DNA from: a virus
Virus record (IMG/VR): IMGVR_UViG_3300031951_000595
Span: 1-35,882 of that record
Length of the DNA stretch: 35,882 nt
Direction: 5' to 3' (one strand)
The notes below the pieces were generated by a model. The model had not been told where the DNA came from. It saw only the letters and a list, made by a program, of their open reading frames with translations, and did no database searches. Both the position numbers and the translations under genes were made by a program. Of the stretch, positions 31,256 through 35,882 are shown one piece after another. The first letter of the stretch is position 1. Each line of letters starts with the position of its first letter.

Positions 31256-32233
31256 TTACCTCTTGCAGAAGATGAACCGGCGCGAGCCGGGCACGGTGGT
31301 GGTGGCCGCGGCGAACCGCTCGGCCCATTCGGGGTCGGGTTTGTAGGTCTCGGCGATCGCACGCCAGTCGGTTTTCGTGCTGGCCTTGGCGGCCTTCCAG
31401 GTGACGAGCTGCTTGCCGTCGAGCGTCAGCGCTGCGCGCTCGCCGATGGCGACCTTCAGCGCCTCGGTGCGCTGCTCGAGCTCGGCCTCCAGCGCCTCGA
31501 TCTGCTGGCGCAGCGCGAGCGCCTCGGAGTACGCAGCGAGCTCTGCCTCGCCAGCCTCGACGGCTTGGCCGTTGTCCTCGGGGTAGAGGGTGATGACGTC
31601 GCGCGATGAGGTCGGCTCCGGCGCTTTGCGCTGCACGACGCAGCCGTGCCAGAACGCGGAGCAGCGCTCGACGATCGCCGCGATGGTTTCCTCGTCGCGC
31701 ACGACGCGCTTCTGGACGAACCGTTGGCCGCCGATCAAGCAGGCCACGTCGATCCATTCAAGGCCGGTGACCGCGAGGTACCACATGCACTGAGCGGCGT
31801 AGTGGACGGGGACGGCGTCCTCGTCGTCGCCACGGCCCCAGTCCGCGGACTTGAAGGCTGAGGCGGTCTTGCACTCCAGCAAGCCATCAGCACCGACGAG
31901 GCGCCCGGCCTCGACGCGGGCGAAGTGCCCGACGGCGCGGTCGATGTTCGCCAGCATCCAGTCGGCATCCGGCGCGTGCAGCGTGGCATGCACTTCGATG
32001 ATGGGGCGCTCGGCGCGCTTGCTGTACTCGTCGGCGACGACGCCTTCCAGCACCGTGCCCCAATAGGCAGGCTCGCCGAGGTCGCGGTCGACGACCGGGC
32101 CGGTCTTCTGCAGGTACACGTCGAGCGGTGTCGCCCACGGCGAGAGGCCAAGGATGGCGGCAACGTCGCTGCCGCCGATGCCGCGCTGGCGCTGGGCCAG
32201 CCATTCAATGCGGGGTGCCGCGGCTACTCGCAT
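31256..32233 (-). CDS. YqaJ-type exonuclease (RecE/lambda exo-like)
   Basis: 325 residues from ATG 32233; GGAGG eight bases upstream decides this start. Domain signs are GIGGSDVAAILGLSPW near 18-33, E63 in GTVLEGVV, D98 in NIDR and E120-C-K122 in DGLLECKTAS, a PD-(D/E)xK site. The last third is a coiled coil (EALEAELEQRTEALKVAIGE) plus a small domain. It digests one strand of double-stranded ends and hands the other to RecT, the adjacent downstream gene. Confidence 0.9.
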   Translation of the reverse strand: MRVAAAPRIEWLAQRQRGIGGSDVAAILGLSPWATPLDVYLQKTGPVVDRDLGEPAYWGTVLEGVVADEYSKRAERPIIEVHATLHAPDADWMLANIDRAVGHFARVEAGRLVGADGLLECKTASAFKSADWGRGDDEDAVPVHYAAQCMWYLAVTGLEWIDVACLIGGQRFVQKRVVRDEETIAAIVERCSAFWHGCVVQRKAPEPTSSRDVITLYPEDNGQAVEAGEAELAAYSEALALRQQIEALEAELEQRTEALKVAIGERAALTLDGKQLVTWKAAKASTKTDWRAIAETYKPDPEWAERFAAATTTVPGSRRFIFCKR

Positions 32234-32433
32234 GTCGCAGCCCTCCAAACCTGGACGAGCCAGCGGCCGTCGGAGTGCTTCGGCTTGCTGACCGTCGTGC
32301 CGTAGCCGACCGGGTGGTAGTCGCGGACGTAGCGACTGGCCGCGTCGAGCAGGGCGTCGAGGTCGTCGCTCGCCATCGACAGCACAACCTCGGACCCGGT
32401 GCGCCGGATGATTGCCTGCTGTACCGCGCTCAT
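32224..32433 (-). CDS. Small hypothetical protein
   Basis: Sixty-nine residues from ATG 32433, which overlaps the upstream stop (ATGA). The sequence (IIRRTGSEVVLSMASDDLDALLDAASRYV, then YGTTVSKPKHSDGRWLVQVWR) looks like a compact alpha/beta fold. It overlaps the exonuclease start by ten bases. No family is recognised. Confidence 0.55.
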   Translation of the reverse strand: MSAVQQAIIRRTGSEVVLSMASDDLDALLDAASRYVRDYHPVGYGTTVSKPKHSDGRWLVQVWRAATCE

Positions 32434-32600
32434 GCCGGCACCATCCAATAGTCGGCGGTGATGCCGTACTCGACGTGCGTGTCGCGCAGGTCGGCGATCA
32501 AACAGAGCGCATGCTCGAACTGATGGGTGAACATCGACTGGCGCACGGTCGCGCCGCCAGCGATGTAGGTCCGGAAATACACCAGGTACTCCGGGCTCAT
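32430..32600 (-). CDS. Small hypothetical protein
   Basis: Fifty-six residues from ATG 32600, which overlaps the upstream stop (ATGA). It has an aromatic-rich N-terminus (SPEYLVYFRTYIAGG) and a helix with FTHQFEHALCLIADLRD. It lies in the early left operon just after the promoter. No function is recognised. Confidence 0.55.
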   Translation of the reverse strand: MSPEYLVYFRTYIAGGATVRQSMFTHQFEHALCLIADLRDTHVEYGITADYWMVPA

Positions 32601-32734
32601 CGCGCAGCCCCCAGTACAACGAAGGCCAGCACGGTCGCCCAGCCGTAGAAGCGCACCCGGCGCTCGACGGTGGCGCTGTGCCACCGCGACAGCCACGCAC
32701 GGCGGCGGGCGGTCTCGTAGTCGATCTGGATCAT
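32597..32734 (-). CDS. Small membrane protein, first gene of the leftward operon
   Basis: Forty-five residues from ATG 32734 with GGGAGGAG upstream. The N-terminal half is basic (ETARRRAWLSRWHSATVERR); the C-terminal half has one hydrophobic segment (FYGWATVLAFVVLGAA). It is the first gene after the PL-like promoter. A host-membrane or superinfection role is possible but not supported further. Confidence 0.5.
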   Translation of the reverse strand: MIQIDYETARRRAWLSRWHSATVERRVRFYGWATVLAFVVLGAAR

Positions 32735-32775
32735 GTCTCCTCCCGTCTCGCGCCGAGGGGCGCGGTGTGGGAAAG

Positions 32776-32804
32776 ACAATAGCAGGGCTAAACTATGTGT
32801 GCAA
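32776..32804 (-). promoter_or_regulatory. Leftward early promoter (PL-like)
   Basis: On the minus strand TTGCAC (32804-32799) is followed, after 17 bases, by TATTGT (32781-32776). The spacer contains operator OL1. Transcription would start near 32769, about 35 bases before the first leftward gene. It mirrors the rightward promoter exactly in spacing and in operator placement, which supports the call despite imperfect hexamers. Confidence 0.6.
32779..32791. promoter_or_regulatory. Operator OL1
   Basis: ATAGCAGGGCTAA, a near-palindrome with TAGC and GCTA arms and a three-base centre. It lies in the spacer and -10 region of the leftward promoter, so a bound repressor would block it. Confidence 0.7.
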
Positions 32805-32816
32805 TAGCACTGCTAA
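32804..32816. promoter_or_regulatory. Operator OL2
   Basis: ATAGCACTGCTAA, same dyad as OL1, 25 bases away centre to centre, next to the -35 of the leftward promoter. The same 25-base spacing separates the two right operators, so cooperative binding on one helix face is plausible. Confidence 0.7.
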
Positions 32817-32982
32817 ACTTCGATAGAACAGAAAGCCAGCCGCATGTGGAATAAAGAGACGGACGGGGATACCCCAGAAAAGACGACGCCCCGGCGGCTG
32901 CAACCGTCGAGGCGTCTGGTGTTCCACCCATAAGCTGGGGGTGGGAGCAATCACTGGTCGTGATGCGTGAAGGATAGACGCG
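32817..32982. other. Intergenic region downstream of the repressor
   Basis: No credible gene. It holds three possible hairpins: GGGG-ATA-CCCC near 32867, GACGCC paired with GGCGTC around a GC-rich loop near 32885-32915, and CCACCC paired with GGGTGG near 32928-32948. Any could end the leftward repressor transcript before it meets the PL region, but none has a T run. Confidence 0.4.
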
Positions 32983-33405
32983 CTATGCCCGCTCTGCAAC
33001 TTTGTCGTCGAGCTTCACGATAAAGTCGATGTAGCCCTGATTGGCAAGGGCCACCGAAACGTAGCCCAGCACGTCCCGGCGGACGGGTTCAGGCACTGCG
33101 GACAGTTTGATTGCCAGCTCGACGACGTCGGCCGGGATCTCGCCGGGCACCAAAGTCCCGTAATCGAAATCGGGACGGATGTCGCGCGGCGAGCATTGAA
33201 GCAAGTGCGCGAACTTGAGAACGGCAACCGGGCCAAGCGCGGTATGACCGTTCATGTACTGGCTGATGAGGCCAGGGCTGCGCTCCAGGCGCTCGGCCGC
33301 GATCTGTTGAGTCAGGCCCAGCTCGCGGGCTTTTCCCTTCCACAGCCTTTTCAGGTTGTCGGAAGCTTCGCGATCCGCCTGTGTAATTTTCCTGTTCACG
33401 CCCAT
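32983..33405 (-). CDS. Short CI-like repressor lacking a peptidase domain
   Basis: 140 residues from ATG 33405. Residues about 14-70 form an XRE-type helix-turn-helix (LTQQIAAERLERSPGLISQYMNG). A short linker (IRPDFDYGTLVPG) is followed by a helix (PADVVELAIKLSAVPEPVRRDVLGYV) and a tail. No S24/LexA self-cleavage domain (no Ser/Lys catalytic pair) is present, so RecA-triggered cleavage is unlikely. It is divergent from cro across the shared operators. It should maintain lysogeny; induction must use another route. Confidence 0.8.
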   Translation of the reverse strand: MGVNRKITQADREASDNLKRLWKGKARELGLTQQIAAERLERSPGLISQYMNGHTALGPVAVLKFAHLLQCSPRDIRPDFDYGTLVPGEIPADVVELAIKLSAVPEPVRRDVLGYVSVALANQGYIDFIVKLDDKVAERA

Positions 33406-33427
33406 GACTTCAGTGTGGCGTATGGGG

Positions 33428-33456
33428 TTGCAGAAAACGCTTAGCCCTGCTAAAAA
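33428..33456 (+). promoter_or_regulatory. Rightward early promoter (PR-like)
   Basis: TTGCAG (33428-33433), 17-base spacer, TAAAAA (33451-33456). Operator OR1 lies in the spacer, the same design as the leftward promoter. Transcription would start near 33463 and run through cro, cII and the replication genes. Confidence 0.6.
33441..33453. promoter_or_regulatory. Operator OR1
   Basis: TTAGCCCTGCTAA, the reverse complement of OR2. It fills the -10/-35 spacer of the rightward promoter. Confidence 0.7.
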
Positions 33457-33465
33457 TGACAAACA

Positions 33466-33478
33466 TTAGCAGGGCTAA
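33466..33478. promoter_or_regulatory. Operator OR2 overlapping the cro ribosome-binding region
   Basis: TTAGCAGGGCTAA, 25 bases from OR1 centre to centre and ending three bases before the cro start. The only Shine-Dalgarno-like bases for cro, AGGG, lie within it. Confidence 0.7.
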
Positions 33479-33481
33479 ACT

Positions 33482-33697
33482 ATGACGCTGAGCGAATACA
33501 TGCAGACCACGACGCAGGCCAAGTTTGCCGCCCAGTGCGGCGTGTCTTGCGGAACGGTGAGTCACTGGCTGCGCGGTCGCGTGCGCATCACGGCTGAACG
33601 TGCTCGGCAAATTGAGCACGTCACGCGTGGTGCCGTGACCGCCCTTGACCTCCGCCCCGACATCTTCGGCGAGCCCCGGCAAGGGGCTGCCGCATGA
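33482..33697 (+). CDS. cro: Cro-like repressor
   Basis: Seventy-one residues. YdaS/Cro-like helix-turn-helix: QAKFAAQCGVSCGTVSHWLRG, then a short RITAERARQIEHVTRG helix. It starts three bases after operator OR2 with only AGGG as a Shine-Dalgarno, so it may be poorly or specially translated. It is divergent from the CI-like gene and would compete for the same operators to favour lytic growth. Its stop overlaps the next start (ATGA). Confidence 0.82.
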   Translation: MTLSEYMQTTTQAKFAAQCGVSCGTVSHWLRGRVRITAERARQIEHVTRGAVTALDLRPDIFGEPRQGAAA

Positions 33698-34068
33698 CCG
33701 TCGATCACCCACGGAGCGCGGCTTCCGTCGGTACCGAGCTTGTGGCCGAGCTGGCCCGCGTGAAGGCGGAGGCGGAGCGCGTGGCGTTCGAGAAGGACCA
33801 GGCGCTGCTCAGCCGGCTGGCGGCGATGGATGCCCATCTCGAAATGCTGAGTCGAGCCGTTCTTTCTCTGCTTGAAAGGCAAGTCGAGCCGTGCCCGTCA
33901 GGGGTGACAGAGGCCGACCTGCTGCGAGCAGCAGGAAGTGTGCGCGTGCGTGATGTCGCTCGGCATCTGGCAGCGCTGCAATCAGCGCCAGACACGCGCA
34001 GGTTAGAGCGTCTAAGCGACCAGTTAGCGTCTCTGAGTCGGACATCGGAGCCCCCTTGTGATGCTTGA
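33694..34068 (+). CDS. Hypothetical coiled-coil protein
   Basis: 124 residues, ATGA-coupled to cro. It begins MTVDHPRSAAS, matching the first residues of the 34129 product (MTVDHPNRAAP). It continues as an amphipathic coiled coil (ELARVKAEAERVAFEKDQ, then MDAHLEMLSRAVLSLLERQ) and ends in helical segments. No domain is recognised. Its place between cro and cII suggests a regulatory or anti-immunity role but nothing proves it. Confidence 0.55.
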   Translation: MTVDHPRSAASVGTELVAELARVKAEAERVAFEKDQALLSRLAAMDAHLEMLSRAVLSLLERQVEPCPSGVTEADLLRAAGSVRVRDVARHLAALQSAPDTRRLERLSDQLASLSRTSEPPCDA

Positions 34069-34128
34069 ACGTGTGACAGCGGCAAGCGTAGCAGGGCGGG
34101 CTCCGGCCTTTGTCGCGGAGGTTGTCGC

Positions 34129-34329
34129 ATGACTGTGGACCATCCCAATCGCGCGGCTCCGGCCGGACGTCGGGCCAGCCTCGACGTGCTGGATCTCCTC
34201 ACGGCAGATGACCCTCCCTGCCCACTTTCCGCCGAGGCCGACGAGCTCGGCGGGCTCTTTATCGCGCTGGGCTGGTGTCTGCCGGCCGGCATTGTGTGCT
34301 GGGCGTTGGGTGTTCTGGTGATCATGTGA
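34129..34329 (+). CDS. Small protein with C-terminal TM segment
   Basis: Sixty-six residues with GGAGG upstream. The N-terminus repeats the MTVDHP start of the previous gene. The C-terminal 25 residues are hydrophobic (GGLFIALGWCLPAG, then WALGVLVIM), ending at the terminus, so it is probably tail-anchored. It overlaps the cII start by one base (TGATG). No family is recognised. Confidence 0.5.
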   Translation: MTVDHPNRAAPAGRRASLDVLDLLTADDPPCPLSAEADELGGLFIALGWCLPAGIVCWALGVLVIM

Positions 34330-34637
34330 TGGGAGATTTACCCGACGCACCCGCAAAGTCCCGCAAGTTCGCAGGACTAATTCGGCAGAAGCTTGCGGAG
34401 CATGGACAGGCCCCGGTCGCCCGCGCCTGCGGCGTCGACGTGGCCACGGTGTCGCGCTGGGTCAGCGAGGGTCGCATCGACCAGCTGGCCGCGATGCTCG
34501 ACGTGCTTGGCCTGAAGGTCATTCCCGCACACCTGAAGGTCTACCCCGAAGCGGAGATCGAAGCACTGCTCACGCTGGCCCAGTCGCGCCTGTCGCGGCT
34601 GACGCATGCGAGCGAGCTGGCGGAGGACGACGAGTGA
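34329..34637 (+). CDS. cII: CII-like transcription activator
   Basis: 102 residues. The alignment with lambda CII is visible through the first 70 residues: LIRQKLAEHGQAPVARACGVDVATVSRWVSEG, then IDQLAAMLDVLGLKVI, with the same spacing of the helix-turn-helix. CII acts as a tetramer to start repressor and integrase synthesis and is the lysis/lysogeny sensor. Here it precedes the replication genes as in lambda. No TTGC-N6-TTGC CII site was found by eye. Confidence 0.75.
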   Translation: MGDLPDAPAKSRKFAGLIRQKLAEHGQAPVARACGVDVATVSRWVSEGRIDQLAAMLDVLGLKVIPAHLKVYPEAEIEALLTLAQSRLSRLTHASELAEDDE

Positions 34638-34771
34638 CTGACGACCAGCGAGAAGCGTGGGCCGAGCGGGCCGCGATCATCGAGTTCGACGCCGGGTTGT
34701 CGCGCGCGGAGGCCGAGCGCCTGGCACTGGCCAGCCTGTCGTCGCCTGAACCCGAAGAGGGCGCGCGGTGA
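34634..34771 (+). CDS. Small hypothetical protein before the replication gene
   Basis: Forty-five residues from GTG 34634. It overlaps the cII stop (GTGA), and its own stop overlaps the initiator start (GTGA). The sequence (REAWAERAAIIEFDAGLSRAEAERLALA) is a pattern that recurs as a short phage protein and as the tail of some relaxase-like proteins. Function unknown. Confidence 0.55.
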   Translation: MTDDQREAWAERAAIIEFDAGLSRAEAERLALASLSSPEPEEGAR

Positions 34772-35619
34772 ACTTCTTCAAGCTTTACATCGGCGACTAC
34801 CAGCGGGACACCGCAGCCCTGTCGCTGGCCGAGCACGGCGCCTATCTGCTGATGCTCCAGCACTACTACGCCACCGAGCGCCCCCTCCCGACCGGGCGCG
34901 AGCTCTACCGCCTGATGCGCGCCGAGACGCGCCTAGAGCGCGAGGCGGTCGACTCCGTGGCCCGGCGATTCTGGCGCGTCACCGACGATGGTCTGGTCAA
35001 CGAGCGGGCCGATGTCGAGCTGCGGAAGGCAGAGCATCAACGCACGGTGAACCGTGAGATCGGAAAGCGCGGAGGTCGTCCGAAAAAAACCGAATCGGTT
35101 TCCGAATCGGTTAGCGAATCGGAACCGAAGCATAACCCTAACCAGACACCAGACTATAACTCCCCCCCTCCCTCCCTTCGGTCGGGAGCCCCCCCTCGAG
35201 AGGCGAGGGGTTCGCGATTGCCCCCGGATTGGACCCCATCGGCCGACGGCTGGGCCTTCGCCTGCCGGGCCATCGGCACGACCAGGGCACCGCAGGAGCT
35301 GGCGAAGTTCGCGGACTACTGGGCGGCGAAATCCGGGGCCGGAGGCCGTGCCCTCGACTGGGAGGCGGTCTGGCGAAACTGGGTGCGAAAGGCGGTGGAG
35401 TATGCGGAAAGCAGGGGAACTGGCAGCGGCGGAAGCGGCGGCAATGGCGCGCGGAAGTCAGTCGTCGACAGAGTCCGGGAGGCCAACCGGGAAGCCCTCG
35501 AAGGCGATGGCGACGTTCTGGCTGCGCATGGCGGAAATCTACGGCCGCAAGTGGACGAGCGTCCACGGCGAGACGCCGACGGAGTTGTGGTCGACGGCGC
35601 TTTCCGCGTTGTCGGGTGA
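34768..35619 (+). CDS. Replication initiator (O-like, DUF1376 domain)
   Basis: 283 residues from GTG 34768. The N-terminal DUF1376 domain (NFFKLYIGDYQRDTAALSLAEHGAYLLMLQHYY) is a winged-helix type that binds origin DNA. A Ser/Glu/Pro linker (about residues 105-150) is encoded by the iteron DNA. The C-terminal part (LPPDWTPSADGWAFACRAIG, then DWEAVWRNWVRKA) is the DnaT/replication-protein segment that contacts the helicase-loading partner. The layout is as in lambda O, with the origin inside its own gene. Confidence 0.8.
   Translation: MNFFKLYIGDYQRDTAALSLAEHGAYLLMLQHYYATERPLPTGRELYRLMRAETRLEREAVDSVARRFWRVTDDGLVNERADVELRKAEHQRTVNREIGKRGGRPKKTESVSESVSESEPKHNPNQTPDYNSPPPSLRSGAPPREARGSRLPPDWTPSADGWAFACRAIGTTRAPQELAKFADYWAAKSGAGGRALDWEAVWRNWVRKAVEYAESRGTGSGGSGGNGARKSVVDRVREANREALEGDGDVLAAHGGNLRPQVDERPRRDADGVVVDGAFRVVG
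35091..35126 (+). other. Candidate replication origin: three 12-base iterons inside the initiator gene
   Basis: CGAATCGG starts at 35091, 35103 and 35115, an exact 12-base period with variable spacers (GTTTC-like). The first is preceded by a run of A. CCGAATCGG is a near-palindrome. An A/C-rich stretch follows at 35123-35160. Two hairpins come next: CTCCC/GGGAG near 35172-35191 and CCCCTCG/CGAGGGG near 35196-35215. This equals the lambda ori arrangement of iterons then a melting region inside gene O. Confidence 0.7.
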
Positions 35620-35821
35620 CCAGGTGAAGCGCGGCCTTCTGGCGTGCCTGACCAACGGCGACCCATGGCCCCCGAGCCTGCCGGAGTTCCTCGCCTGGTG
35701 CAGGCCTCAGCCGCGGGAGAATGCCGCGGCGTACCGCTGCGTGCCGCAGCTGCCGGCGCCCGTGTCGTCACGGGACACAGCACGGGCCGAGCTTGCGAAG
35801 CTGCGGGGGTCGCTGCGATGA
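35507..35821 (+). CDS. P: P-like helicase loader
   Basis: 104 residues from ATG 35507 (alternatives ATG 35402 or 35444 would lengthen it). The sequence FWLRMAEIYGRKWTSVHGE, then LSGDQVKRGLLACL and DPWPPSLPEFLAWCRP resembles the C-terminal part of lambda P-type proteins that deliver DnaB. It overlaps the initiator gene by 113 bases in another frame, so the true start is uncertain. Its stop overlaps the HTH gene start (ATGA). The 3' end is repeated at 1-278. Confidence 0.72.
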   Translation: MATFWLRMAEIYGRKWTSVHGETPTELWSTALSALSGDQVKRGLLACLTNGDPWPPSLPEFLAWCRPQPRENAAAYRCVPQLPAPVSSRDTARAELAKLRGSLR

Positions 35822-35882
35822 CGCCGTTCGCCCGCTACGTGTTCCTGCTGGAGCGACTGCAGCGACCGCAGGCCCGCCACGA
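35544..35882. repeat. Terminal direct repeat, right copy
   Basis: Right copy of the 339-base end overlap, matching bases 1-339 with three synonymous differences. It ends inside the HTH gene whose full copy lies at 275-490. Joining the two ends gives a circle of about 35,543 bases. Confidence 0.95.
35818..35882 (+). CDS. Small HTH protein, 5' fragment (end-overlap copy)
   Basis: First 21 codons of the gene complete at 275-490, truncated by the right edge of the window. The nucleotide sequence is identical to the left copy over this stretch. It starts with ATGA overlapping the stop of the P-like gene. Confidence 0.7.
   Translation, partial: MTPFARYVFLLERLQRPQARH

Noticed and set aside
34061-34132. 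23-codon frame between the two MTVDHP genes
   Set aside because: It links neatly by ATGA to the next gene, but is too short and unsupported to call; possibly just a leader for coupling.
35160-35215. Intrinsic terminator in the GC-rich hairpins after the iterons
   Set aside because: The hairpins lie inside the open initiator gene and have no T run; they fit better as part of the origin.
1-35882. Functional direct terminal repeats of the T7 type
   Set aside because: The two ends differ at three sites and lie inside the P-like and HTH coding sequence, so a population assembly overlap is more likely.

Overview
The window is the essentially complete genome of a temperate, podovirus-type (short-tailed) bacteriophage or prophage of a GC-rich host. 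It is circularly assembled: bases 1-339 return as 35544-35882 with only three differences, so the unique genome is about 35.54 kb. The host is probably a pseudomonadote. That is inferred from GC content, from a tRNA-Leu(UAA)-type attachment site, and from a gene order like that of Bordetella BPP-1 / Burkholderia BcepC6B-type podoviruses. The species cannot be read from the sequence.

Layout. (1) 1-2808, rightward: the end of the helicase-loader (P-like) gene, then small DNA-binding and nuclease genes: an HTH protein, a double winged-helix protein, a Zn-ribbon protein, a VRR-NUC nuclease and a second HTH protein. (2) 2813-10528: portal, two tandem glycine-rich proteins with small beta-rich proteins, a Bbp19-like protein, scaffold, major capsid, putative cement protein and a tail adaptor. 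(3) 10531-21272: tail nozzle and a T7-like set of internal or ejected virion proteins (gp13-, gp14-, gp15- and gp16-like). One of these, at 16029-18137, carries an embedded RelA/SpoT-like nucleotidyltransferase domain. (4) 21269-26349: holin-like protein, small and large terminase, tail fibre with collar domain, DUF4376 protein, M15-type endolysin, coiled-coil membrane protein and a 53-aa membrane protein. (5) 26350-26560: attP, whose core is the 3' half of tRNA-Leu, flanked by repeated integrase arm-type sites. (6) 26561-32734, leftward: integrase, excisionase, a run of small accessory genes (several coiled coil, one apparently frameshifted), RecT, a YqaJ-type exonuclease and three small genes. 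(7) 32735-33481: immunity region with four operators (consensus WTAGC-NNN-GCTAA) at two promoters, and a short CI-like repressor. (8) 33482-35882, rightward: Cro, two small genes, CII, a small gene, an O-like initiator with an internal iteron origin, and the P-like loader that wraps round to base 1.

The logic is lambda-like for immunity, recombination and replication (att-int-xis ... bet/exo equivalents - PL - cI - cro - cII - O - P). The virion and packaging machinery is T7/BPP-1-like. Genes are packed very tightly, mostly with ATGA or GTGA start/stop overlaps. All rightward genes from cro round to the lysis genes lie on one strand, with almost no room for extra promoters. No intergenic stretch exceeds 300 bases. 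No reverse transcriptase, CRISPR array, insertion sequence or intact tRNA was seen.
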